From assembly GCF_009372235.1 (NCBI RefSeq), contig NZ_SULL01000006.1, positions 310,001 through 374,000 of the forward strand: a stretch of 64,000 bases of DNA. The letters run 5' to 3'. The translations under genes were made by a program, and so were the position numbers. Position 1 is the first letter of the stretch. Every line of letters starts with the position of its first letter. Origin of the DNA: Dickeya oryzae (GTDB lineage Bacteria > Pseudomonadota > Gammaproteobacteria > Enterobacterales > Enterobacteriaceae). This document shows, piece after piece, positions 40,077-52,276 of the stretch. Below the pieces are notes generated by a model. That model had not been told where the DNA came from. It did not search any database and saw nothing but the letters and a program-made list of their open reading frames with translations.

Positions 40077-40280
40077 TCAAAGACCGAAACGGAACAGCAG
40101 ATAGAACAGGCAGACAAACAGTGCGGTATTAAACAAGGCAGGGTGCCACACCAGGTCATAAATCCCCGTGGGGTGCAGCAGCCGGATGCAGACAAAAAAT
40201 AACGCCAGCGTCACCAGCAGTACAAAAAATACCGGTGGAAACGACAAACCAAACAGCACCATAACCGGGAGTGAATTCAT
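40077..40280 (-). CDS. aaeX: Small membrane protein AaeX
   Basis: AaeX is a DUF1656 inner-membrane protein, first in the aae efflux operon, of unknown role. The 67-residue protein has two membrane segments; [11 protein letters not shown] and [19 protein letters not shown] match E. coli closely. A strong AAGGAAAAGAGG lies directly before the ATG. Confidence 0.93.
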   Translation of the reverse strand: MNSLPVMVLFGLSFPPVFFVLLVTLALFFVCIRLLHPTGIYDLVWHPALFNTALFVCLFYLLFRFGL

Positions 40281-40626
40281 CCTCTTTTCCTTATATTCCC
40301 CATGTCCCCCTTACCACATTCGCCGCTCTCGCCCCGCTGGTAAAACAACGAGGAGACAGTGAAAACAGAATGAACGTCCGTTTCCACCAACAGGGTTGCC
40401 GACGCATAAAGACAGAGCATTAACTGAATAATTGCGATGGTGGGTTCTGATGTAATGGGTGTCGCTTACCATGCTACATCAGCGTTTTTAACCCTTTGAA
40501 ACAACCACAGCAGTGAAGACGGGTAATCGAGGCCACGCGTTGTAGCCAGACAAGCTATATTATGAAACGTTATTATTGTGTTATCTACGCAGCGTGATCT
40601 AAATCACTTTTAAGCCAGGGTTAACA
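40281..40626. other. aaeX/aaeR divergent regulatory region
   Basis: No gene is seen in these 346 bp. The aaeX-side promoter and the AaeR operator are expected here. A CRP-like palindrome near the aaeR end is listed separately. The part at 40540-40600 is AT-rich. Confidence 0.5.
40593..40608. promoter_or_regulatory. CRP-like palindrome upstream of aaeR
   Basis: CGTGATCTAAATCACT is a near-match to the ideal CRP site (TGTGATCTAGATCACA), with a perfect GTGAT/ATCAC inverted repeat. It ends 18 bp before the aaeR ATG, inside the likely leader or core promoter, a place that would favour repression of aaeR. Confidence 0.55.
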
Positions 40627-41571
40627 ATGGAACGATTAAAGAGTATGTCAGTGTTCGCCAAAGTGGTGGAGTTCGGCTCGTTCACCGCCGCCGCACGCCA
40701 ACTGGCAATGAGCGTCTCCGCCGTCAGTCAGACGGTGACCCGGTTGGAAGATGAGCTACAGGTGAAACTGCTCAACCGCAGCACCCGTAGCATCGGGCTG
40801 ACAGAGGCGGGCAGGATCTATTATCACGGCTGCCGACGTATGCTGCACGAAGCACAGGAAGTCCATGAGCAGTTATACGCGTTCAATAACACGCCAATCG
40901 GTACCTTACGCATCGGCAGTTCCTCCACCATGGCGCAAAACGTACTGGCTACGATGACCACAGAAATGCTCAAGGAATACCCCGGCTTATCGGTTAATCT
41001 GGTGTGCGGCATTCCGGCGCCGGACCTGATTGCCGATGGACTGGATATCGTTATTCGGGTTGGTGCGTTACAGGACTCCAGCCTGTATAGCACTCGCCTT
41101 GGTTCGATGCCGATGGTGGTGTGCGCCGCCAAAAGCTATCTGGCGCAGCATGCCGCGCCAGAAAAGCCCGGTGATGTGAGCAACGCGTCCTGGCTCGAAT
41201 ACAGCGTTCGCCCGGACAGCGAATTCGAACTGATCGCCCCGGAGGGCATCACCACCCGGCTGACGCCGCAAGGGCGCTTCGTCACCAATGACCCGGTTAC
41301 GCTGATTCGCTGGCTGAAAAACGGCGCTGGCATCGCTTATATGCCGTTAATGTGGGTATTTGAAGAGATCAAACGTGGAGAGATAGAGATCCTCTTTTCG
41401 CGCTACCACTCCGATCCACGCCCGGTATACGCACTTTATACCCGCCGCGACAACCTGCCGCTAAAAGTACAAGTGTGCATCAACTACCTGACTGAGTACT
41501 TCAACAAGGTGGCGCTGATTTATCAGGGATACCGGCAGGAGCACCCGCAAACCGGGCTACCGCAGAAATAA
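40627..41571 (+). CDS. aaeR: LysR-type transcriptional regulator AaeR
   Basis: AaeR activates the divergent aaeXAB operon in response to aromatic acids. The 314-residue protein has a winged helix-turn-helix at 1-60 (FGSFTAAARQLAMSVSAVSQTVTRLE) and a LysR substrate domain from about 90. It resembles E. coli AaeR (309 residues). Homologues of this subfamily also regulate virulence genes in some enterobacteria, so a wider role is possible but not shown here. Confidence 0.92.
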   Translation: MERLKSMSVFAKVVEFGSFTAAARQLAMSVSAVSQTVTRLEDELQVKLLNRSTRSIGLTEAGRIYYHGCRRMLHEAQEVHEQLYAFNNTPIGTLRIGSSSTMAQNVLATMTTEMLKEYPGLSVNLVCGIPAPDLIADGLDIVIRVGALQDSSLYSTRLGSMPMVVCAAKSYLAQHAAPEKPGDVSNASWLEYSVRPDSEFELIAPEGITTRLTPQGRFVTNDPVTLIRWLKNGAGIAYMPLMWVFEEIKRGEIEILFSRYHSDPRPVYALYTRRDNLPLKVQVCINYLTEYFNKVALIYQGYRQEHPQTGLPQK

Positions 41572-41572
41572 C

Positions 41573-41605
41573 GCAGGCCGCGCAAAGGCGGCCTGCATTC
41601 ATACT
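41573..41605 (+). terminator. aaeR terminator
   Basis: GCAGGCCGC and GCGGCCTGC form a perfect 9-bp stem around GCAAAG immediately after the aaeR stop, followed by an AT-rich tail. It could also serve tldD from the other side. Confidence 0.75.
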
Positions 41606-41620
41606 ATTATTTGCATAACC

Positions 41621-41680
41621 ATTATCTACATAACTATTAGTTACATAACTTCTGGTTGCATCACGTCTGGTTGTATCGCT
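41621..41680. repeat. Imperfect short tandem repeats between aaeR and tldD
   Basis: Segments of the type CATAACTATTAGTTACATAACTT, with repeated ACATAACT, and then TCTGGTTGCATCACG / TCTGGTTGTATCGC give an imperfect repeat series. It looks like slippage; no function is proposed. Confidence 0.45.
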
Positions 41681-41684
41681 TCAC

Positions 41685-43130
41685 TCAGGCGGTACCGCCT
41701 ACCGTAATGCTATCCAGCTTCAACGTTGGCTGACCGACGCCTACCGGCAGGCTTTGCCCTTCTTTGCCGCACACCCCGACGCCTCTATCCAGCGCCAGAT
41801 CGTTGCCGACCATCGAGATCTGCTGCATGGCCTCAATACCGGAGCCAATTAACGTCGCCCCTTTCACCGGCGTGGTCACGCGTCCTTTCTCAATCAAATA
41901 CGCTTCAGACGTGGAGAACACAAATTTACCGGAGGTGATATCCACCTGACCACCGCCAAAATTCGGCGCATACAGGCCATATTCCACGCTGGCGATAATC
42001 TCCTCGGGGGTCGATTGACCTGCCAGCATGTAGGTGTTGGTCATCCTTGGCATCGGCAGATGTGCATAAGACTCGCGGCGGCCGTTGCCGGTCGGCGCGA
42101 CACCCATCAAACGGGCATTCAGTTTATCCTGCATGTAGCCTTTGAGAATGCCGTTTTCGATCAGCACATTGTATTGACCGGGAACGCCTTCATCATCCAT
42201 CGCCAGTGAACCGCGACGCCCTTCCAGCGTGCCATCATCCACCACCGTACACAGCTCGGACGCCACCAATTTACCGACCTGACCGCTGAACACCGAGGTA
42301 CCACGACGGTTAAAATCGCCTTCCAGGCCGTGCCCGACCGCTTCGTGCAACAGCACACCCGGCCAGCCTGCGCCCAGCACCACCGGCATCGACCCGGCAG
42401 GTGCCGCGACCGCCGACAAATTGACCAGCGCCATACGCACCGCTTCTTTAGCCCAGGCTTCCGCCCGCGCTTCACCATCGGCCTGCTGCCAGAAATAATC
42501 GTAACCGGTACGTGCACCACCGCCGCTCGAACCACGTTCACGACGGCCTTCCTCTTCCACCAACACACTGACGGATAAGCGTACCAACGGACGGACATCC
42601 GCCGCCAGCGTGCCGTCGGTAGCGGCCACCAATACCAGTTCATACACGCCGGTTAAACTGGCGGTGACTTCCTGTACGCGCGAATCGGCCGCTCGGGCGG
42701 TGGCGTCAACGCGTTGTAACAGGGCAATCTTATCTTCACGACTCAGACTATCCAGTGGGTTGGCCTGTGGGTACAGGCCGCGATGCGGCACCTCACCCAG
42801 CGTTTTCACCGTGCCGTTGCCCTGCTCACGCACAATGCTGCGTGCCGCCTGCGCGCTTTGCTGCAACGCATTGAGCGTTATCTGGTCAGCGTAGGCAAAA
42901 CCGGTCTTTTCCCCGCTGATAGCGCGGATCCCGACCCCTTGGTCGATATGATAAGAACCGTCCTTGATAATGCGGTCTTCCAGCACCCAGGACTCGTGGT
43001 AGCTCGACTGAAAATACAGATCGGCGTAATCAAGACGCCGCTCACTCAACGTGCCCAGAATGGACTGTAAATCCTGATGGCTCAGTTTATTGGCCGTGAG
43101 TAATTGCTCACTGACAAATGTCAGACTCAT
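41685..43130 (-). CDS. tldD: Metalloprotease TldD
   Basis: TldD is the catalytic subunit of the TldD/TldE zinc protease. The 481-residue protein has the zinc-binding HEAVGH (His262-His267) in [19 protein letters not shown]. Other family segments are [17 protein letters not shown] and [19 protein letters not shown]. It follows yhdP after 46 bp in a minus-strand series, as in E. coli. Its partner pmbA is in this window too. Confidence 0.96.
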   Translation of the reverse strand: MSLTFVSEQLLTANKLSHQDLQSILGTLSERRLDYADLYFQSSYHESWVLEDRIIKDGSYHIDQGVGIRAISGEKTGFAYADQITLNALQQSAQAARSIVREQGNGTVKTLGEVPHRGLYPQANPLDSLSREDKIALLQRVDATARAADSRVQEVTASLTGVYELVLVAATDGTLAADVRPLVRLSVSVLVEEEGRRERGSSGGGARTGYDYFWQQADGEARAEAWAKEAVRMALVNLSAVAAPAGSMPVVLGAGWPGVLLHEAVGHGLEGDFNRRGTSVFSGQVGKLVASELCTVVDDGTLEGRRGSLAMDDEGVPGQYNVLIENGILKGYMQDKLNARLMGVAPTGNGRRESYAHLPMPRMTNTYMLAGQSTPEEIIASVEYGLYAPNFGGGQVDITSGKFVFSTSEAYLIEKGRVTTPVKGATLIGSGIEAMQQISMVGNDLALDRGVGVCGKEGQSLPVGVGQPTLKLDSITVGGTA

Positions 43131-43176
43131 AGAATGTCACTCTTATTGTCAATGTCATCAGATAACCAGACCGCCG

Positions 43177-46100
43177 TTACTGGCCTGCCGCACCGGCGGC
43201 GTTGGCTTTTTGCGGTTCACGCACTACTTCCTGAATCTTCGGTTGATCCACACTACCGGAAATGTGGTAACGAATCAGGGAAATTTTACTCCACAGCGGC
43301 CCCAGCACTTTACTGGCGGCAAAAACCGCCGCCCCGATAACCGGGTTCACCGCAAAGGCCGTGGCCACACCGACGGTAGCGGAAATTTCCGGCGCCACTA
43401 CCGCCTCCATCGAAATATCACGCTTCACCAGGTCAACATCACCTTTCATGGCGATATCCGCTTCGAGGCCGTCCACCAGCAGATTATCGGTGTGTAGCAC
43501 GCCATCTTTTATCCACGCCGTGCTGCGAACCGAATCAAAGTAAAACCCTTTACCGAACGTATCACTGAAATCAAACTGTAGCTTACGCAGCAGTGCATCG
43601 AAACTCACCAGACGTAATAATTGCCCGGCCTGACCGGTGCCGACGTTAACAATCTCACCCTTGCCGATATCGGTTTTCAAAATACCGCTCAGGCTCGGGA
43701 TATGCGGGGCCCACGGCGAGCCGCGCCAGTACAGGTCATAGTCGATTTTGAACGCCCCAGCGCGCAGCGGTGTTGCCAGCCCCAGCCAGTCGGCGTTATC
43801 ACTCAGGTTGTTGCCAGACAACTGTCCTTTTATCGCCGTGCGGGTGCCTTCGCCGCTTTCCTGCCAGCTGCCATCCAGCGTTAATTTGGCTTTGCCGTTA
43901 TCAACTACCCCATTGGTCAGCACCAGCTTGTTGGGTTCCGGTTGTAATGCGCCTCTCACCTGCCCGATATTCTGCCCCATCAGCCAGCATTCACGGCACT
44001 CAAACTGCAGTGCCGGTAGGTCTTCAAAGCGAATACTGGGATCGTTGAGCGGTGATTTTTTCTCCGCCAGCGCGGCTGGGTTAGTGGTATCGTCCCCTTG
44101 CCATTGCGGGTTGTAATACAGATAGCGCACATCGCTGCGCCACTGCCCGGCAGCGGGAATCAGCAATCGGCCGTCAATCTCCCTACCAGTAGCGGTGATT
44201 TCACGGCCGCCGTTCTGGGTACGACTGGTAAACATCAGGTCATGCCACTGCTGGCCCAGCACCTTCAATTCCGGCGTCGTCAGCACTACCCGCTCCGGCC
44301 ACTGGAAACGGCTGGCTCCTGCCTGCGTGCCAGCGGCGTTGCGCACACCGGGCAACAGCGCCAGCCAGCGCTCGCCGTCCAACGGCGGCAATGCCAGTGT
44401 CAGCGATGAGTCGTCCGGCAGCGAAGGCGGTTTCGCACCTTCCTGCCAGGCGGCTCGCACCAGCATGACTTTGCTGTCTTTCAGCAGCCACTGGCTGTTG
44501 AAGGACTGTTTTTTACCCAGGGTACCGCCAAGCGAGAAGCCACGCTCATCCCCTTTGGCATTCACCTGCAGCCCCAGTGCGCTGCCTCCCGCTTTATTCA
44601 AGGGCGAAGGTAAGTGGCTACTTACTTCTTTGAGATCACCCTGCACGGCAACGTCATAACTGGCGGGGCCGCGACGTGGCAGAGTGACCTGTACGGTGCT
44701 CTGCCAGCCGGTATTGCCGTCTAACGATGCGGCTACCGGTTTGGGCAGCCCCGGCAGGCGGGACAACGCCCAACTGCCCTGTAACCCGACATTCACCAGA
44801 AACGCCTTTTCCTGCTCCTGGGTCGAAAAGTTGAACGTGAGCGGCTGATCAAGCCAGCGCGCCTGCAACGTCTGGCTGGCAAGATTACCGTTATCGTAGT
44901 GGAATCGCCCGCTGACTGACTGGAGTGAGACATCCAATGGCTTGATAAACAGCGGGTTATTATTTAACGCAACATCGCCACTGGCTTTTACCTGCCCACC
45001 ATTGAGCGGAATATCCAGATGCAGGTTCCCCTGAACCTCTCCGCCAATCTGAATTTGCGTCAGCGCGCTGCCAATCGAATCCTTCACGGGTGTTTGAGCG
45101 AAGTAATCGCTCACTTCTTTACCGCTTCCGCTGATATCACCGTCGATCAACAGCTTCTCTTTGCTGTAATCCGGAATGATGGCGTTGATGTTGCGCCCAT
45201 CGGCATCGCCCAGCTTTATTTGCGGCGCCAGCATCCACAAGCCGTTGTTAAGGAAATTCAGTGTGATATTCAGGTTATCCAGCGCAGGCCAGCCGGGCTG
45301 AAACTCAAAGCGCGATTTCTCAAGTGGCACCCAAACCTGAAATTGCCCTTCCTGATGTTCGAACGGAAACTGCGCCGGATTCCCCGCGAATACCAGTGTG
45401 GCGTTGTCCACCTGACCTGATTTGATAGCACCGGTCAGGTAATCCACCAGGCTTTTGCCCATAAAATACTCGGGGTAGTAGCGCCAGGCGTCAGCCGCAT
45501 CACCAAGCCGGATACCGGCAAGAATATCCAGCCGGGGTTCCCCCTGAGCCGGGTGACGATAATGGAAATCCCCATTGGCCCACAGCGAATGGGAGCGCAC
45601 GTCCAGCCCCTGCCCCCACAATTCCCAGCCCTGTGCATCATTACGCCAGTCCAGTGTGGCGTTCGCCTGCTGAATATCCAGCGGTGCACGGAACATGTCC
45701 TGATACGGTAACGTGCTCTGCGTCAGGCTCACCTGCGTGCGCCCACGCGCCAGACTCCCGGCTGCGTCACCAGAGACATGATTCGCGCCTGGCAGCAATT
45801 GCCAGTTTTTCCAACCGACATCCTGCCAGCTCACCTGAAAACGGGTTTGCTCCGGCTGTTGTAACGGAATATCCAACGCTAGCGTGGTCAGTTGCCCTTG
45901 CGGTTGCAACGCCTGCCAGCGGGTTTTTAACTCCGGCGTGGTGGTACTGAGCAGTGGCAGCAACGGCCCCAGACGCTCCAGCGCCAGATGACGACCACGA
46001 ATACGCAACTCAGCGGAGCGATCAGGCCCCAGCAGTTGGGTATCTTCCGGTAGCCACAGCGCAGACAGTTGCCCTTTCGGCCACGCGACACCGTCGGTGG

Positions 46101-47046
46101 ACAGATTCAGCGACGGTACATCCAACTGCCAGCCGTTCTGGTAACGACCGACGTGCAACGCCAGGCCGTTAACCCCTAACTGATGCAATGTGTCGCCATC
46201 GCGCCAACTGGCATCCCCTTGATTGAGCAGTAGATCGCCGCCGTAGATATCGCCTTCTCGCACCTGCAACCAGGCGGCCAGACTGAACCTGGCACTCTCC
46301 AGACCGGTGTTACTGCGGATCCAACGGCCCAGCCACGGTTTCATATCGATGTTATCGGCTTGCAGATACACCACGCCGTTATTCAGCCAGCCCTGTTCAT
46401 CGCGCAAATCCATGCGGACCTGCACCACACCGTGTTGGCCATTGAAACTCGATAAACTAATCTGCCCTTCCGCACGGTGCCGGTTTTTACCGTTCAGCCA
46501 GGTCAATTGGGGGATTTGTAACTCAGCCTGAGTGCCCGCCGGAGTCAGAAAGCGGATGCGGCTATTGCGTAGATCGAAGTGATCGAACTGGCGCAGAAAC
46601 AGTGAGCCAAGTTGATCCGGCTCCCAGCTGCGGGTGCGCTGTCTCTCAGGGTCGATCGTTTTTTTGAGGTCGAGTTGCAGGTGATAAAACGTAAGATCGC
46701 GGAATTTCCACTTCAAATGCAGCAATGACTGCCAGACATCCAGCGCCACTGAAATGCGTTCGGATTGCCACTCGGCATCGGGATGATGAATACGCAGGTT
46801 AGTGATATCCAGCGTCGGCCCAAAGGTTTCCCAACTGCCGCTGAGGCTATCCACCTCCATCGGCAAACCGGTGGCAGACTGCGCCCAGGCCACGATCTGT
46901 GGCCGGAAAGTATCCAACGTCGGCAGCACCATTCTCAGGCCGCTGACCAGCAACGCGGCCAGCACAACCAGAATGGCCCCCGTCGCTGCTACTATTCCAG
47001 GCAATCGCTTTATGCCGGGCAGTCGCCTCACACCTGTCTCCTTCAT
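43177..47046 (-). CDS. yhdP: AsmA-like phospholipid transport protein YhdP
   Basis: YhdP is one of the large AsmA-like proteins (with TamB and YdbH) thought to bridge the envelope and move phospholipids to the outer membrane. The 1289-residue protein has one N-terminal membrane segment (about 19-40), a very long repetitive beta-rich periplasmic region, and the DUF3971/AsmA_2 C-terminal part with SFDALLRKLQFDFSDTFGKGF. It is slightly longer than the E. coli protein (1266); the N-terminus holds a small duplication of RLPGI before the anchor. It lies 77 bp after rng. Confidence 0.95.
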   Translation of the reverse strand: MKETGVRRLPGIKRLPGIVAATGAILVVLAALLVSGLRMVLPTLDTFRPQIVAWAQSATGLPMEVDSLSGSWETFGPTLDITNLRIHHPDAEWQSERISVALDVWQSLLHLKWKFRDLTFYHLQLDLKKTIDPERQRTRSWEPDQLGSLFLRQFDHFDLRNSRIRFLTPAGTQAELQIPQLTWLNGKNRHRAEGQISLSSFNGQHGVVQVRMDLRDEQGWLNNGVVYLQADNIDMKPWLGRWIRSNTGLESARFSLAAWLQVREGDIYGGDLLLNQGDASWRDGDTLHQLGVNGLALHVGRYQNGWQLDVPSLNLSTDGVAWPKGQLSALWLPEDTQLLGPDRSAELRIRGRHLALERLGPLLPLLSTTTPELKTRWQALQPQGQLTTLALDIPLQQPEQTRFQVSWQDVGWKNWQLLPGANHVSGDAAGSLARGRTQVSLTQSTLPYQDMFRAPLDIQQANATLDWRNDAQGWELWGQGLDVRSHSLWANGDFHYRHPAQGEPRLDILAGIRLGDAADAWRYYPEYFMGKSLVDYLTGAIKSGQVDNATLVFAGNPAQFPFEHQEGQFQVWVPLEKSRFEFQPGWPALDNLNITLNFLNNGLWMLAPQIKLGDADGRNINAIIPDYSKEKLLIDGDISGSGKEVSDYFAQTPVKDSIGSALTQIQIGGEVQGNLHLDIPLNGGQVKASGDVALNNNPLFIKPLDVSLQSVSGRFHYDNGNLASQTLQARWLDQPLTFNFSTQEQEKAFLVNVGLQGSWALSRLPGLPKPVAASLDGNTGWQSTVQVTLPRRGPASYDVAVQGDLKEVSSHLPSPLNKAGGSALGLQVNAKGDERGFSLGGTLGKKQSFNSQWLLKDSKVMLVRAAWQEGAKPPSLPDDSSLTLALPPLDGERWLALLPGVRNAAGTQAGASRFQWPERVVLTTPELKVLGQQWHDLMFTSRTQNGGREITATGREIDGRLLIPAAGQWRSDVRYLYYNPQWQGDDTTNPAALAEKKSPLNDPSIRFEDLPALQFECRECWLMGQNIGQVRGALQPEPNKLVLTNGVVDNGKAKLTLDGSWQESGEGTRTAIKGQLSGNNLSDNADWLGLATPLRAGAFKIDYDLYWRGSPWAPHIPSLSGILKTDIGKGEIVNVGTGQAGQLLRLVSFDALLRKLQFDFSDTFGKGFYFDSVRSTAWIKDGVLHTDNLLVDGLEADIAMKGDVDLVKRDISMEAVVAPEISATVGVATAFAVNPVIGAAVFAASKVLGPLWSKISLIRYHISGSVDQPKIQEVVREPQKANAAGAAGQ

Positions 47047-47123
47047 TATTCATCACCGGCGACGAGCGAAAACCGTCACAGAGAAAACCCGTCAACCGGT
47101 ATCCGGCGACGGGCGGCATGACG

Positions 47124-48593
47124 TTACATCATGACCACATCAAACTGTTCCTGACTGTACAGGGGTTCTATCTGAACCTTGACCTGTTTGCCAACGAAAA
47201 TTTCCACTTCCGCCAGCGCATGTGATTCGTCGCTTTTCAGTGCCTCGCCCACCGCAGGTGAAGCGTAGACCAGGAAACGATCAGAGTCATAGGCATGATG
47301 CACACGCACGACTTCGCGCATGATTTCATAGCACACGGTTTCCACGGTTTTGACCGACCCACGACCATGGCAGGTTGGACACTCGCTGCATAACACATGT
47401 TCTATGCTCTCACGGGTGCGCTTGCGCGTCATCTCCACCAGTCCCAATTGAGAGAAGCCGCTGATACCTGTTTTGACCCGATCCTTGCTGAGTGCCTGCT
47501 CCAGCGAATGCAGTACGCGGCGGCGGTGATCTTCATTCGCCATATCGATGAAATCGATGATGATAATGCCACCCAGATTGCGTAGCCGAAGCTGACGAGC
47601 AATCGCCTGCGTCGCTTCGATATTGGTGTTAAAAATGGTTTCGTCCAGATTGCGGTGACCTACAAACGCACCGGTATTGATGTCGATGGTAGTCATCGCT
47701 TCCGTCTGGTCGATAATCAGGTAGCCACCGGATTTCAGTTCCACTTTGCGATCCAGCGCCCGTTGAATCTCGTTTTCGACATCGTACAGGTCGAAAATCG
47801 GCTGTTTGCCGCTGTAGTGCTCCAGCTTGCTGGTCATTTCCGGGATGTATTCCGCGGTGAATTCCAGCAGGGAATCGTACGTCAGCTTCGAATCAACGCG
47901 GATGCGATCCAGCGATGCACCGGCAAAATCCCGCAAAATACGGTGCGCCAGCGCCAGCTCGCCATATAATTTGCACTTGGTCTGGTTGCGTTTTTTACGC
48001 TCCATCACCTTGGTCCACAGGCGCTTGAGGAACGCCGCGTCCTGTGCCAGTTCTTCTTCGCCCACGCCTTCGGCGGCGGTACGGATGATAAAACCGCCCT
48101 GCTCATCGCAGTAATCGGCCACCGTCTTTTTCAGGCGCTCGCGCTCAGCTTCACTTTCAATACGCTGAGAAACGCCGACATGCGAAGCCCCCGGCATGAA
48201 AACCAGATAACGCGACGGCAACGTGATATCGGTGGTCAGGCGCGCCCCCTTAGTGCCAAGCGGGTCTTTCACCACCTGTACCATCAAATCCTGCCCCTGA
48301 CGCACCAGCTCGGCGATATCGCGTACATGAAAGTTTTTCTGCTCGTCACCCGCTACGCATTCGGTATGCGGCATGATATCGGACGCGTGCAGAAACGCCG
48401 CCTTATCCAGACCGATATCGACGAAGGCAGCCTGCATCCCCGGCAACACACGGCTGACGCGGCCTTTATAAATATTGCCGACGATCCCGCGCCGGGCTTC
48501 ACGTTCAATATGGATTTCCTGCAAGATGCCGCCGTCAATATAGGCAACACGCGTTTCTGAAGGGGTAATATTTACCAGCAATTCAGCGGTCAT
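47124..48593 (-). CDS. rng: Ribonuclease G
   Basis: RNase G trims the 5' end of 16S rRNA and degrades certain mRNAs. The 489-residue protein (as in E. coli) has an N-terminal S1 domain ([21 protein letters not shown]), the RNase E/G core with catalytic Asp residues in TIDINTGAF and IIIDFIDM, and the zinc-link CPTC. Start at MTAELLVNI overlaps the end of maf by 11 nt. An in-frame ATG 16 codons earlier lies inside maf and is disfavoured. Confidence 0.97.
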   Translation of the reverse strand: MTAELLVNITPSETRVAYIDGGILQEIHIEREARRGIVGNIYKGRVSRVLPGMQAAFVDIGLDKAAFLHASDIMPHTECVAGDEQKNFHVRDIAELVRQGQDLMVQVVKDPLGTKGARLTTDITLPSRYLVFMPGASHVGVSQRIESEAERERLKKTVADYCDEQGGFIIRTAAEGVGEEELAQDAAFLKRLWTKVMERKKRNQTKCKLYGELALAHRILRDFAGASLDRIRVDSKLTYDSLLEFTAEYIPEMTSKLEHYSGKQPIFDLYDVENEIQRALDRKVELKSGGYLIIDQTEAMTTIDINTGAFVGHRNLDETIFNTNIEATQAIARQLRLRNLGGIIIIDFIDMANEDHRRRVLHSLEQALSKDRVKTGISGFSQLGLVEMTRKRTRESIEHVLCSECPTCHGRGSVKTVETVCYEIMREVVRVHHAYDSDRFLVYASPAVGEALKSDESHALAEVEIFVGKQVKVQIEPLYSQEQFDVVMM

Positions 48594-49176
48594 GGGTTCC
48601 TCGTTCTTTACGCTGTGCAGAAAAATGTGTGAACAATTCAAGCGTTTCCACCAATGGCAACCCTACCACGGCGTGGTAACTCCCGAAAATCGATTTAACG
48701 AAACATCCGCCTTTTCCCTGAATACCGTAAGCGCCCGCTTTATCCATCGGTTCGCCGCTGGCGATATAGCGTCTGATCTCGTCATCGGCAAGCGTGCGGA
48801 ATTGCACCTCGGTGACGACACGCGCCGATACGCTCTCACTGCGGTCTGCCAGCGTCAGCGCTGTCATCACCTGATGACGCTGACCCGACAACGACCGCAG
48901 AATGCGAACAGCATCGTCTTCATCCCGGGGCTTTTCCAGCACCTGACCGTTTAGCACCACAATCGTATCCGCACCCAGCACTGGCAAATCCAGCGGTGCC
49001 GCCGCGACGCCAGCCGACGCCTTGTCGTGCGCCAGACGGCTGACATACTGTTCTGGCGCTTCACCGGGCTGACGTTGCTCGGCGACATCAATCTTTACGA
49101 TATCGAACGACAACTCCAGCAGGGTTAGCAACTCTCGACGGCGGGGCGACGCAGAAGCCAGATACAGATCGATCAT
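48583..49176 (-). CDS. maf: Maf-type dTTP/UTP nucleotide pyrophosphatase
   Basis: Maf (YhdE) hydrolyses dTTP, UTP and modified nucleotides. The 197-residue protein has the Maf signature [29 protein letters not shown] with the active Asp, and [16 protein letters not shown]. Start at ATG 49176, just after a GTG one codon earlier. It lies between mreD and rng, its usual location. Confidence 0.95.
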   Translation of the reverse strand: MIDLYLASASPRRRELLTLLELSFDIVKIDVAEQRQPGEAPEQYVSRLAHDKASAGVAAAPLDLPVLGADTIVVLNGQVLEKPRDEDDAVRILRSLSGQRHQVMTALTLADRSESVSARVVTEVQFRTLADDEIRRYIASGEPMDKAGAYGIQGKGGCFVKSIFGSYHAVVGLPLVETLELFTHFSAQRKERGTHDR

Positions 49177-49200
49177 CACATTTCTCTTATTATTTTCTGG

Positions 49201-49689
49201 TTATTGAATAGCAAACTGGCGACGAATCTTGCGCATCAGCAGGAACAGCCACGGCCACAACACCCCATCGACCACACTATTCCAGAAAATTTCCGGTCGT
49301 AAAGAGACATTGATCACCAGGAACTCAGCCCAGAACACCACTAAATCCAGTACCAGTGACAGCAGCATAACGATCAACGCCTGCTGCCATAACGCCATGT
49401 TACGGAACAACTGGAATTTGAACGCCACCAGATAGGCGACGATGCTAAGCCCCAACGCCCGAACCCCCAGCGTAGAACCGAGAATCAGGTCGGTAACCAT
49501 GCCCAGAACAAACCCGGTTCCGACGTTAACCCGGTGCGGCAACGCCATCACCCAGTAAATCAACACCAGCGTCAGCCAGGAAGGACGGTACATGTAAAGA
49601 TCGTCCGGCCAGGGCATGATCTGCAAGACCATCGCGACCAGAAAAGAGAGCCAGATAATCCAGTAACCTTGACGATGATAGCTACTCAT
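49201..49689 (-). CDS. mreD: Rod-shape-determining membrane protein MreD
   Basis: MreD is an inner-membrane partner of MreC and the elongasome. The 162-residue protein has about five to six membrane segments with [30 protein letters not shown]-type sequence. Its ATG overlaps the stop of mreC by 4 nt (ATGA-type). Gap to maf is 24 nt. Confidence 0.95.
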   Translation of the reverse strand: MSSYHRQGYWIIWLSFLVAMVLQIMPWPDDLYMYRPSWLTLVLIYWVMALPHRVNVGTGFVLGMVTDLILGSTLGVRALGLSIVAYLVAFKFQLFRNMALWQQALIVMLLSLVLDLVVFWAEFLVINVSLRPEIFWNSVVDGVLWPWLFLLMRKIRRQFAIQ

Positions 49690-50816
49690 CGGTTTCCTCC
49701 CGACGTAGCGGGCGCAGGCGTCGTTCCCTGTGGCAGCGTCGCCTGATTCATCGGTTTAGATGGCGCATTACCATTCGTTTTCACGGATGAGGATCTCGTC
49801 GGTGACGCTTTCGCTGGAGCAGCTTTCGCAGGCGGTGCGGGCGGGCCGACAAAATCAGGCGCTGACGTATTGGCTGACGCCGGCGCAGGTGGCCCCATTT
49901 CTTCCGGCGATGGTAGTACGTGCGGCATCATCTGCATCAGACGCTCATTCGCCACCTGATGCACCTCATCTGGCGGCAACGCAGCACGGGAATTGCTGTC
50001 TACACCCCACATCAGCAACAGATAACGCAAACGCTGCAATTCAGCGGTCGGATGTGCCTGAATCACCGTATAAGCACGCTGAGTATCCACCTTCACGGAC
50101 GAGACCACAGCGACTGGGTACCCTTCAGGAAAACGTCCTCCCAAACCGGAGGTGACCAGCACATCGCCCACCCGGATGTCGGTATTGTTGGGCAGGTGTT
50201 CCAGTTGCAAATCTTCGTTGCAGCCATTACCGGCGGCGATAACGCGAATATCGTTGCGCAGCACCTGAATCGGCAACGCATGAGAAGCGTCACAAATCAG
50301 CAGTACACGGCTGGTAAATTGCCCTACGGCGACAACCTGCCCCACCACACCTTTATCACTGATGACTGGCTGCCCTTCGTACACACCGTTGACATTCCCT
50401 TTGTCGATCACCACTTGATCACTGTAAGGGTCGGTACCCGAGGAGAGCACCTGCGTGACCATCTTTTGCTCTTCCTGACGCAGCGGGGAACCCAGCAGTT
50501 CACGCAAACGGGCGTTTTCCTGACGGAATTGCCCCATCAACAACAGATCGCTGTTTTTCAGCAACAATTCCTGGCGCAGCGCTGTGTTTTCACGCTCCAG
50601 TTGCTCGCGGGAGGTCAGATCGGCAGACAGTTTATCCAGCATGGCACGCGGGCCATTAGCCAGAAAATAGAAGGGGCTGACGGCAGTGTCCATGTACGTT
50701 CTGATTTTGACAAACGTACCGAGCCGACTGTCAGCAAAGATAATCACAATTGCGGTAATGACAGTAAGAAAAAGGCGCAGTTGCAGGGAGGGGCCCCGGC
50801 TAAAAATCGGCTTCAT
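49686..50816 (-). CDS. mreC: Rod-shape-determining protein MreC
   Basis: MreC is an elongasome scaffold in the periplasm, anchored by one membrane segment (about 12-30). The 376-residue protein has a coiled coil (about 60-110, [22 protein letters not shown]) and a beta-domain ([40 protein letters not shown]). The long C-terminal tail is rich in Pro, Ala, Thr and Ser and is likely disordered. A terminator-like hairpin separates it from mreB. Confidence 0.96.
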   Translation of the reverse strand: MKPIFSRGPSLQLRLFLTVITAIVIIFADSRLGTFVKIRTYMDTAVSPFYFLANGPRAMLDKLSADLTSREQLERENTALRQELLLKNSDLLLMGQFRQENARLRELLGSPLRQEEQKMVTQVLSSGTDPYSDQVVIDKGNVNGVYEGQPVISDKGVVGQVVAVGQFTSRVLLICDASHALPIQVLRNDIRVIAAGNGCNEDLQLEHLPNNTDIRVGDVLVTSGLGGRFPEGYPVAVVSSVKVDTQRAYTVIQAHPTAELQRLRYLLLMWGVDSNSRAALPPDEVHQVANERLMQMMPHVLPSPEEMGPPAPASANTSAPDFVGPPAPPAKAAPAKASPTRSSSVKTNGNAPSKPMNQATLPQGTTPAPATSGGNR

Positions 50817-50839
50817 AAAATTGCGTATTCCTCGACAAT

Positions 50840-50900
50840 AAAAAGGGGGCTACCACGCGGGATGAATCCAACAGATTTTCATCCATGCGATAGGTCCCCC
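50840..50900 (-). terminator. Intercistronic terminator between mreB and mreC
   Basis: On the minus strand GGGGG (50896-50900) and CCCCC (50845-50849) close a stem that includes GGATGAA/TTCATCC inside; TTTTTATT follows. It lies in the direction of transcription between mreB and mreC, so most transcripts may end here and only some read through. Confidence 0.8.
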
Positions 50901-50918
50901 TTATTTATTCTGGCCGGT

Positions 50919-52276
<1,358 letters not shown>

